In this document: one piece after another, positions 49,655-59,318 of the stretch | Numbering within the stretch: the stretch's first letter is position 1 | How the letters are laid out: every line of letters begins with the position of its first letter | Assembly (NCBI GenBank): GCA_036345935.2 | Contig: JADWOT020000009.1 | Location: forward strand, 6,901,381 to 6,965,380 | Length of the DNA: 64,000 nt | From: Taenia hydatigena | Taxonomy: Eukaryota > Platyhelminthes > Cestoda > Cyclophyllidea > Taeniidae | Reading direction: 5' to 3' | The notes under the pieces: model-generated | Told to the model about the DNA's origin: nothing | Database searches by the model: none | The model's input: only the letters and a program-made list of their open reading frames with translations | Translations under genes and position numbers: made by a program

Positions 49655-50135
49655 CCACCGTGAATTTTACCCAATGATCTTTTTATAACTTTTCGTACAC
49701 TTCGCATTGCTAGTTGGTTAAAATTTGATGTATACGATTATTGCTTTTAGCTCTTATTTATCTTTCTTAGAGCCCACGACATTGGCTGGCAATTTTGTAA
49801 GCTGAAGAGGTTTCAGCGATGAAAATCGTGCGCTATGGCGTCAACGGTAGCAGAACACGAGCAAGTGACTAAAAAGGGAGATTTAAGGAGTAAGTTAATG
49901 CTTTTCACCATGAATTTTTTCTAATGACCTCTTTAGCAACTTTTGGACACCTCGCACAGCTAGCTGTTTGAAGTTGATAGACACGATTATTGCGTTCAGC
50001 TTTTATTTTTCCGCCTTAGAGCCCACTGCGTTAGCTATCAAGATGAATAAATTCCCGCAATGAAACCCATGCGCCATTGCGCCAACAGCAGCAGAGTCCG
50101 AATAAATGACTGGAAGGAGGTGCTTAAGGAATATG
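49655..50135 (+). repeat. tandem duplication of a unit of about 240 bases
   Basis: Unit 1 (about 49655-49892) and unit 2 (about 49893-50135) share, in order, CCGTGAATTTT/CCATGAATTTT, AATGA(C/T)CT, ACTTTT(C/G), CGCA(T/C)(T/A)GCTAG, ACGATTATTGC, GAGCCCAC, GCGCCAT/GCGCTATGGCG, CAACAG/CAACGG, GCAGA and the spacer GTGACTAAAAAGGGAG / ATGACTGGAAGGAGG. The units differ at perhaps a quarter of positions. Confidence 0.75.
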
Positions 50136-50380
50136 TTCATGCTTTACAATTGTTGCAATTCTAGTTTTGAACCCACTGAAGATATAGAATGTTTACAATG
50201 ATCGAGTCGATGGTGACTGAGGAGCCGCGCAATCAAATAGGATGGTAAAATGATGGCTATTTCCTTATAAGGCTATTTTTCGCCACTGTTCTTTCCCCTT
50301 GATTAGTATTCCAGAACTGGTGTCAACGTATTACTGTGCTGAGATGGATGTCTTTATGGGTGCTCTCACGGCCAATTAAG

Positions 50381-51396
50381 ACCAGATTAAAAGCATCCCC
50401 TTCCGAACTTCAGAACGAGGTAAGGTCTAATCGAACATTTCAAGTGTGTTGCGGTGAAACTCTTCCGCTGAAGAAGAGATAAGATTTACAAGAAAAAATC
50501 CTCCTTTGTAGTGACACTCGCACCTTGAACGAAGCCTTCCAAAACGGGTTGTTTGATTACAAACCATTAGCAACAATAAACGTCTGTCAACATCCCTTTG
50601 CTTATTCTCCATACCACACTGAAGCTGGATTCTTGAGCTTAGTCCATCTAACTAGGCAATAGGCACTTTTGAAGACGTTGTAGAAAAATCGTGTCTTGCG
50701 CTATTGTCTTTAACCCCTACTCGTTGAGAGGCGGGAGAATGGAGCAGCAGCATGTGTGGCGAGTCATGTGATATACTGTTTTGTCCTGTCTTATGGCCAA
50801 AAGGAATATTCCGAGTGATGCACGGTAATGTAAGACTGAATTACTTCGCGTCTCAAAGTTATTATCGATTAAGTGGGTGGAGTTGAGCAATCTCTATAGT
50901 AATGAGTCACATTCTGACCCTGCGAGAACGAGCCTTATCCTTCATGAAATCATGCTGTTTAACCAAAAATTATTTTTAACAGCGTAGCACAAAACTTACT
51001 TTCACTCATTTTAGGACGCGACAGGCGCGACAACCCTGCAGTTTATGCATTTGGAAGCACAGTGGTATGAGATCAGTCGCGACTGTCAGTCTGCGAATTG
51101 CCAGGATCCATTTGCGTTGCAAAAACTTGTGAGTTCTTTGTCACCCAGTCTTGTCCAATCAGTCGAAAATTTAATGCGTGCAGATACGTTGCCATGAAAG
51201 GAGGCACCTACAACCACTACAGTGCTGTACCATTGTAGAACGAAATCATTTGCCACGGATTCCTCTTGAAGAGGACCAAGCATCATAAAACAAGCACCAT
51301 ACCTACAGCATGTTCTAGAATCAATAGAGATGATTATCTCAACCACTCTGATTCATCGAATCATCCAGGGCTGTATTGTGTAACAAGCTACAATCA
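50381..51396 (+). CDS. unrecognised gene, three candidate internal exons
   Basis: Exons 50381-50419, 51015-51128 and 51239-51396 are open, in phase (0, 0, ending phase 2) and bounded by GTAAGG, GTGAGT and GTAAGA donors. The acceptor at 51014 (CTTTCACTCATTTTAG) is strong. The joined protein includes TRLKASPSELQNE, then LQFMHLEAQWYEISRD and ANCQDPFALQKL, then NEIICHGFLLKRTKHHKTST and a Ser/Asn-rich stretch. The block CHGFLLKR recalls the first strand of PH-like domains, which is only a guess. An antisense frame of 86 codons (51346-51086) covers the same bases. Both ends of the gene are missing. Confidence 0.45.
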
Positions 51397-51659
51397 GTAA
51401 GAAAACTTGTCTAAACGGAAGCAGCAGAGTGAACATTGGAAGTGGTGGGGAACATCCTCAATGCGGAAATTTCGGCAGTTTATTTTGACTAAATTAACGC
51501 TAGGTTTATTCATGACTGCACCTTGTTGCGTCCAAAACAAAACAGTATTAATTAACTTGGAGATCTGGAGACAAGCAGGGGCCTACAATTTTAGCGTTGA
51601 AGCGAAATCAAATAGCGTATTATTACGAGTTTTGCAGTTAGCTCATTCGCTTTAACAAT

Positions 51660-52570
51660 CTTTAAGTTAAATAAAACAGACAACTTTTTTTGCGAAATGA
51701 GCCCAAGTGCTCCACAAACTTTACCGCGACCCGCCTGCTCTCTTCGTTTTGCTGACAAATGCAGCCTGGTGGATCCGCGATACACCATGAAAAGAAGGCA
51801 GCCGTGTGTGAAATGAAATGATAAAGTGGTGTGATAAAGTTGCCGACAAAAGTAGGGATTGAAATGATTTGACCACAAGCAGCTCTTTAGCTCGCCACTC
51901 GAATCTAAACTAGAGCTGATTCACTCGATTTTTTAAATAACCAGAAACAAAATCCCTAACCAAAACAAGCACATCTAATCAGACTGACGTAGGCATAAAT
52001 GCATATGCGCTAATATCCCTAAATATGAGGAAAAATAAATAGCGTGCTTAATCAAGGTCTTTGCATGGCTACAATCGCCGTTAAAGGTGGCGTCTTTAAA
52101 TTTTAAACTACAAGTACTCAACTAAAGCATATGATTGGATATGCTTGCCCAAAATTATTCAATGGCGAACAAACGCTTAATCGAATTTGAGGTGTCTCTG
52201 GAATAAATAAAAGTGGTTTTGCAAAAGCCAGTCCGTGAGGTGATTTAGCTTGAGCGTCTGACTCATTTGTGATGGCCGACCGAATGAAGGATCACAAGTG
52301 AGAGACGAGGATTCTACTGTCCTAGCCCAGACTACCCACCTGCTTACTCATCCCTTCCCTTCGCACACTTACGCGCGGACCCCTCCACAGATCATTGTGA
52401 CAGTAGTGCCATTACCCATTACTCATATCTATCTGCCTGCCATTTCCGCTCTCTACAGCAGCTTCTGCGGTGAGAGGCCACAAAGATCACAATTATACAA
52501 GGAGGAAAATGTGGATGTATAAGATATTTTTGATAGCAAGAGTTGTGCTAATAAGGTGGCATGAAAGCTA
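51660..52570. other. no gene supported
   Basis: No exon set or repeat recognised. A 74-codon plus frame at 52298-52522 has proline- and threonine-heavy composition and no splice sites. Confidence 0.3.
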
Positions 52571-52578
52571 CGAAGGCA

Positions 52579-52640
52579 GCCTCTTGACGCCATGGTAGGG
52601 TTTCTGACTCTAGATGTGTGTTCAAATCACGTCGGTGTCA
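52579..52640 (+). repeat. tRNA-Trp-like remnant
   Basis: GCCTCTTGACGCCATGGTAG followed by TCTGACTCTAGAT and GTGTTCAAATCACGTCGG lines up with the D arm, anticodon region and T arm of eukaryotic tRNA-Trp. About nine bases between anticodon stem and T arm are missing and the anticodon position reads CTA rather than CCA, so it cannot fold normally. It is a pseudo-tRNA or the head of a tRNA-derived SINE. Confidence 0.7.
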
Positions 52641-52984
52641 GTGAGCTTTACTCTTCTCTCCCTTGTCTTTCTACACCGCCGTTCAGCCTGCAGAACACGT
52701 CGCACTTGCATCCTGTCTGCACACTCTACACTTTGTGATACCCAATGAAGAAGATAGCAGGAGGCAGAGGAGAAAAGGTGATGAAAAAGAAGTGTGCATG
52801 CGAGTTCAGAGATTTAGTGCGGCGGGCAGGAATGCGAAATGTTTACGACAATGTGGCTAGATCGCAGCCAGCAGAAAATGGGTTGATTGAAGATGATGTG
52901 GCTACGATGCATTGAAAAAGAGGACACATGGTGAGTACAAGCACAGCATCGGGTGGCACAGAAGAGGTTGCAAAAGCCCCGCTA

Positions 52985-53063
52985 CCACAGCTACAGGAAT
53001 GGTTTGAACCCGCAACCTCCTGAGTGAAAGCTTGACGCTCTATCCCCAGCGCCAATATAGCTC
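52985..53063 (-). repeat. tRNA-derived remnant with intact B box
   Basis: On the minus strand, TGGCGCTGGGGATAGAGCGT (A-box-like), a loop CTTTCACTC and GTTGCGGGTTCAAACC (B box) occur with tRNA spacing. The anticodon loop CTTTCACT resembles tRNA-Glu (TTC). Stems are imperfect. It points toward the tRNA-Trp-like remnant 350 bases away. Confidence 0.6.
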
Positions 53064-53982
53064 TAATTTTGTTTCTTGCCACCTTTCTGGTTCCACCGAT
53101 TCATTGCTTTGGCTGCTAGCACTCATCCTCAATCCTTACCACGTGGTGCGCTAAAGCTACACTTCTACACTCATTCAATTAAAGGCTGCTTCTCCGCATG
53201 GCTTATGTACCGGCATTTTTAATGTAGTTTAGCACCACACCACGCCATCGGAGGAGATGCGGTGCAATGTATTTGCTTTTAGTCTGTGTGGGAGTGTGTG
53301 TTTGTAATCGACGCAGTGTTGCCAGTGGTGACGACTTTAAGAAGGTGGAAGTGTAAAAGCATTATTGACAGGAATGCTTGAGGATAGTGTGGATGAGACT
53401 AAATGTGTTTGAGGTGAATACTTGGTTTGAGGTGGCAGGTGGTTGTAAGGCGATGGATGTTGGGTCGCTCCTACAGCTTAATAAGGGGGTATAGAAGCGT
53501 ATTTACAGTGCAGTGATTGGGAATTAAAGCTCCTTATTAACATGACTTTACCCTCCAAAATTCATGCTTATTTAACTTTAAAATGCGCACAGGAAAGCTT
53601 AAGATGAGAAGGAAATCCGATCTTGTGGTGCAATTTGTGAAAACATCAAACGTTGTGTTGGTGGCGACAAAATAATTATTGTTCTTAATATGGCAGATTG
53701 CATTACTCCATGTCCTTGAGGAACTGAGCATCTACTTCTGCTATTTAATCGTAAGTCACTAAAAGATTGTTGAATCCTTTAGGTATCAAAGAGATTAAAT
53801 CAACACTTAAATGTGTTGTTACGAAACCAACTTATAGATTGTCTTACACTCATTTAAAAAAATGTTCAAGTTTCTGTCATCTTTTATTAGTTAAAACCTT
53901 TAAGAATTGCATGGCATAGTGACTGACCACTCTTAGCAGACAGTGCTGACTTCGGAGAAAATGTAGCATTGGAAATTTCCCA
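53064..53982. other. no gene supported
   Basis: Nothing beyond short frames up to the scaffold gap. Confidence 0.3.
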
Positions 53983-54082
53983 NNNNNNNNNNNNNNNNNN
54001 NNNNNNNNNNNNNNNNNNNNNNNNNNNNNNNNNNNNNNNNNNNNNNNNNNNNNNNNNNNNNNNNNNNNNNNNNNNNNNNNNN
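53983..54082. other. assembly gap of 100 N
   Basis: Exactly 100 unknown bases, the usual placeholder for a gap of unknown size. Anything spanning it, including an open frame that crosses it, is not real evidence of a gene. Confidence 0.98.
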
Positions 54083-54165
54083 ATTCTCGTATCCTAGAAT
54101 ACACTCCGGTAGCCCATGAGCACCTAAGCATTGACAACTTTAAATCCTGTGTTCGTATGGCTGTC
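54083..54165 (-). repeat. repeat fragment at the gap edge
   Basis: On the minus strand, CTTAGGTGCTCATGGGCTAC resembles the blocks at 1.8 kb and 35.4 kb. A repeat at the gap edge would explain why assembly stopped here. Confidence 0.35.
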
Positions 54166-55226
54166 ATTTATTTAATATCACAGTGCGGTAGACGCAAGAC
54201 CTCGAGCCGAAGACTAGAAGAGCCAGAACTTTACACCAAATGCGCTTTGTATTTGGCCTTGCTATCTTCATGCAGTCGCCGAATTGAGACATTTCTTTGT
54301 GGAGCACTGATCTACTATGATACACCGCGTAATTGAATAGCAAGAATACTCGCACAATGCGGTAGGCCTGTTTTCTGCGCCTCTCTCCATTGCATGAAAG
54401 CCAAACGTGGTTATCTTCAGATTCAACCCGAAGCCTCAGCAGTATGTTAGAGTAGTCTTGAAAACTATTACTTAAGTGGTTATTGCGCATTGTATTACAT
54501 AAAGTTTTGACTTTATACTGTTAAGGTTACTTTAGCTGTTTGTCGATCTTTGTCCGTTTGATATTAAAACTTACTTAGGATGGTCTCATGACAAGAGTAG
54601 AAATGCAAAGCAGAAGTCTATTAGAAGAACTTTTCGGAAGTTTCATGTACATTATTTGTCACAAAGAGATAAATTACCATTTTCTTTAAAAACGTCCCCC
54701 ATAAGTTCGTTCTTTTGGTAAATCGTTGAAATGCTCCAAAGTAATACCGTTTAGCACCCTTTGTAATACTTTGTTTGTTTGACTGCCGGTTTCGGTGACG
54801 GACACTTGGGTGGCCATATTGCGCTAGCCGCGTGGGCTGGCCTCGGGTCATGCCAGCAGTCCCGTCCCCTCGGACTACTGAATATATAGGCCCTTCCCTA
54901 GCATTAAGCCTTCTTTTGCCTTCAATTTTATTTCATTGTAGTCAAAACTTATTTGTTAAGCAAGACTGGCAGGTGTTAACATGGTAGGAATTTTAATCAG
55001 TTCAACAAGATTGAACTCGACCGCAATATCGACGCAGTCGCATTGACCACGAGCGAATTGGCTCTTTTGCCTGTTTGGCTCACAAATCCAACAGTAATCA
55101 CACATTGAAGTCAGCGCAAAGCAATGAAACAAAAGTACAGCCATCAGCATTTGTAATCCTCAATTTCCATAATAGATTTGCATAATTCAAAGAAAGTAAG
55201 AATAAAAACCCAGAATGTGATTGGGA
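54166..55226. other. 3' side of PLOD, no gene supported
   Basis: The first kilobase downstream of the PLOD stop. AATAAA-type signals on the minus strand are not obvious close to the stop; a frame of 108 codons (54490-54164) has no splice support. Confidence 0.3.
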
Positions 55227-58200
55227 TTAGGGGTTGACAAAGGTGACGAAGATGTATCGAATGCCACTAGTGGTCTCCAGGCCCTCGTGCAGGTGAGTCA
55301 GTCGACCGGGAAAGATGAGTGGCCAACCCACGCGGGTTTCCACGAGTTTGCAACCGTAACGAAGGAAATGCACACCGCCACCCTCGTAATCGACATGAAC
55401 TCGATTGAGAGCCATGTCCAGAGTGTAGGTGGCGGCATCGTGGTGGAATCGGAGGGAAGGCTGTTCACCAGGCTTGTAGCGCACAACAAAGTTCATTCTT
55501 GCCCATGGCTGAAAGAAGAGTGCAGTTTGTCATTGAGCGGAAGAAAGTGGAGATGACGAATGCATCCAAAAGCCATGAATCCCTACTTTGTCGTTATATC
55601 CTTCCCACAGTTTCAACTGAATAGGATACACGTAGGTTCGAAGTACGTGGAGCCAATGCTCTTCCCAATCAATCTGACGCATATGGATGTCGCGAGTTGG
55701 GACGGCCTCGTAGCCACTCTCCAAGCGAGCATCATAGTTGGAGCCGTCAGACCACTTGCCGTAGTGTTCCATCTCCTCCACCAACTGTCGACAAAAGAGC
55801 TCAGACATCAGCGGCACCCAGAAGACGTCCTGACATGGCTGCTCAAAGTCATCCTTTGTGATTGATTTATTTGTGAATTTGTAGTAGTCGGGGTGAATGT
55901 AGGCCTCCTCCCAGTCCTTCAAAGGCAGGCAAACAAACATTTGAGCTGGTCCGCAATCATTTATTTTTGACAGGCTTTTTTCTTTTATTTTTTGTTTACT
56001 TATTAGGATTCGTAATTCTCTTCGTTACTAACTTGTAAAACTTGGTTAAGTGAATATTTTGAATGACCCAAACACAAAGGGGTCTTTTTCATTTTGGGTG
56101 GATAAATACATCTTGGCATCTCGGACAGAATTGACCCCTTTTTGAAGGAGTAGTTGCCTGTTTGCAAAATAAATACTTACAACAGGATTGTCGAAGAGTT
56201 GCCACAAATCGTTGTGCAAGTGAACGAGACCAAAGGTAGTGGGATTGGTGAGACGACCAAATTGAACACGGTTATCGACATACATAAAGACGTTCTAAAG
56301 GCAAAGAACAGTTTTGCTTACACAAACATCAGTTACAAATGAGACGGGTAGATTTGTGGCTTCAGACTAACCCTTTTGGTTGTTGTGGAGGTAAGAGACA
56401 GGTAAAAGAACTGCTCCTCTATAAAGCCGCTTGTGATTTCCGACAGTGCCCATCGATTCAACAGGAAAGTGGTTCCAACCAATGGAACGTTCCACAAACC
56501 ACTTCAAAATAAGTAAAACCCGTAATCTAACATCTCTTAATAGAAGCATACTTAGAATCTCTTTGCAAGAAGGCCATAAACGAATAGTTGAGATATAACT
56601 GCAGCTGCGTTACATTATTTACCAGCCTTGATTTATATGGGCAATTTTAATACTATTTTAATTTATTCTGAGAGAATCACTCGTAAGGCGGTCCTTAGTA
56701 GCATCACTAAAACCACTGAGGAAATTGAAGGAATAAACCCAATAAAAATGGACTTTAAATTCCTTCTACTTCAAATACCAAAAGATTTTAAAGAAACACT
56801 TGTTATGCGATTATATAATTCACCGTTTGCGACGTTCCACGATTTCAAAGTAGTCAATGGATCGTTTGTATGAGCCATCATCAGCGATGTCTCCCCAGAA
56901 AGTTGACCAGAAGGTATTGTGACGAGTCATAAGAGGGGCCACTACACTACGATTAGTTGACACGAGATGTTTGAGTGTTCCTGGCCACGTGAACTGGGCA
57001 GTTCCCTCAACATAAAAGAGGTCCTCGCATTCGGGCGTTTCGAGACAAATATTTCTGTAGTGATCAAAGGAAAAAGTGTTTAAAAGGATTATTTTTTATC
57101 CTTGAAACTGAAAACGAATGTCCAATGTACACTTACGCTACATGCAGGAATGCCTTATCTTGTTCTTTGTACAAGTCGGGACTGATTTCTTCAACTGAAC
57201 GGTAGTGTGAACCATGTGTGTTCAGAAAATCGTCTACAAACTTTTGCTGTTCGGGTATCTAGAATTGAGCTAAGAGACATTAGGATCCGGCACGGATTTG
57301 CCACAGCGTACAATACGGAGGGTCGTGTGCTCAACTTACTGCGCAGAAGGTTGTAAGGTGAATGCGGTTCTTGGGGTAGTCAAGATTCGCTAGGCGCCTG
57401 AAAAAAGGTTCAAGGAATGGGGTTGGACGAACGATGAAGACGCCAAGCATCACCACTGGATAGTCATCAGTCTAAAGGAACAAAACCGGACCTCTTCTCA
57501 TTTAGCTGTCGGCAAATAGGATGGCATAACGTGAAAGATAGAGATCACATGTCCATGTCCCGACGAAACGAATGCGAGACATTTGTAAAAGCCACATAAG
57601 TAAATAAATGGGTAATCATTGCAAAGAAGGGAAAATGGTTGCTATAGTTAGAATAGGACGTAATTTAGGAACAGCCTAAATGCATGATAAGCCCAATTCT
57701 CAACATTACCTGAAGTTTTTCAAAGTCAATTCTGTCTTCATCGCAAATTTGACAACCGGTTTCGGGAGACCAAGAACGCGTCAGGTAGTTGCTTAGTCCA
57801 TTCAATTTCCTCTGAAAGTCATTTAATAAATGATCCACCTCGCGTACATTTGTTTGCCTTAGGTTTTCTTCAAACGGTACCACACTAATAGTAATGTCAT
57901 TGTACTGTGTTGTGGGAATGGTTATTTGGGGTTATTATCAATAAATCCATATTTATTCGAATTCCTAAGGCGAAAATTCTCATCCATCGTGGTTGCACGC
58001 CCACAGGCAGGCGTCCACGTGCCACGTAAGCAGGTTGGCCAGCGTCATAATGCAGCACCACGTGTCCTGGGGCAAGATGTGCCACGTCGGTAATTCGTGG
58101 CACTTCCCCAAGGTCACCATCGTGCATTTGCTAGTTCCTATGCCTTGGAACCACCTGAAGTTGAGCCCTCACTCACTCCGAATGTAAGATTTACACAGAT

Positions 58201-59318
58201 GTAGCGAAAATCAAATGTCAGCCTAACGCTCCCTACCTTTGATTCATGCTCGTTTGCAGCCACGGCAACTACAGGTACTGTGTCAGTGCGGACGTTCTGG
58301 ATGTAACCACGATCGTGTTCAAAACGGATATTCAGATCTACTCAAAGAAAATAAATACACTTTATATGCATACTTTGGAAATGCATAGCGTAGGAGAATT
58401 GTGTAGGTTCCCCACTTACCAGTATCTGGAGTAATTTGCTGGAAAAAACTAGACGACGTGTCCATCAAAACTGAAGCCGATTGCTAAAATAAATGGGTGA
58501 AAGGTGGAATTTTTTTGTGCATTCCAGACGTCATTAAAGCAAATCATCTACAAACTCACTTTCTCAATTCCTTCTAGGTAAGACTTGACATAGTCTTCGC
58601 TAAGCACTGGTGGGAGGCTTGGAATGGCGCCATGAAGCAGTTTGGTGCGTGCGAAAAGGCCGAAGAACATGGAATCCAACTTGGATTTTTCATCTGCACT
58701 TGCAGCATCCTGTCAATATTAAAAAAATTTGAAATGCTTAACAGTACCAAAGGTGAATGCTACCAAGCTAATTGAAATAAGAGTTGATTTTTCGATCATG
58801 GGGTTGGTTTTCACTACATATTTTAAATAATAGCATGAGTAGTCGAACAGTTTTCTTGCCTAAAAATTTTTCGGCACTGAACGTGTTGATAAGGTAAACA
58901 ATTTTCTTCAACTTACACCAGCAATATAGATGTAGTCAGCTTTAAGATTTTCAGCTCTTTGAATAAGATCGCTTGGTCGCCCAATGAGAACAGATAGGTG
59001 GCTATTAAACAGAACGTGAAGGATATGCAGTTAGCCGTATTCGAACATACAATTTAAAAAAAAAACAGTCGCTTAGCTGTTCGATCGTCTGCAAACTATG
59101 TACTGTTCACCTGTCAATGATGAGTGTGTATTCGCTGTCGCTGTATTCGATTGCCTGTTTAATTTTGGCCAGCTTCACTTCTTCTTTCACCTCATCGGGC
59201 GTGCGACCAAAGTCGGAGAGGTCGATTTCCGTGTAGTAGTAGCCAAACACGTCAGCAGAACGTTTGCAGCGCTCACTCGCATCGTCGGGTGCTCCTCTCA
59301 GCCCTATCACTTGTAGAG
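55227..59318 (-). CDS. PLOD: procollagen-lysine 5-dioxygenase (lysyl hydroxylase)
   Basis: PLOD hydroxylates collagen lysines in the ER using Fe(II), 2-oxoglutarate and ascorbate. Minus-strand exons: 59318-59111, 59001-58917, 58709-58560, 58483-58420, 58337-58237, about 58130-58005, 57904-57710, 57471-57340, 57258-57137, 57054-56824, 56501-56372, 56294-56181, 55916-55587, 55508-55227. All junctions keep phase; together about 755 residues, so only the signal-peptide exon is missing. Landmarks are FKRSA-like [78 protein letters not shown], and the C-terminal domain with [20 protein letters not shown] (Fe ligands in HHD), [12 protein letters not shown] and GRLTHLHEG followed by the 2-oxoglutarate Arg (GIRY). 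The hydroxylase centre is complete. The upstream glycosyltransferase-like domains are diverged: ADSYD of vertebrates is IDSHL, the accessory DAD is EGT, and LDPDMA is absent. The exon at 58.0-58.1 kb has uncertain ends. Confidence 0.95.

Noticed and set aside
53877..54167. Open frame running through the N gap
   Set aside because: The unknown bases cannot contain evidence; the frame is artificial.
55221..55865. Plus-strand open frames of 111 and 101 codons
   Set aside because: Antisense to the last two PLOD exons, which match the family residue by residue.
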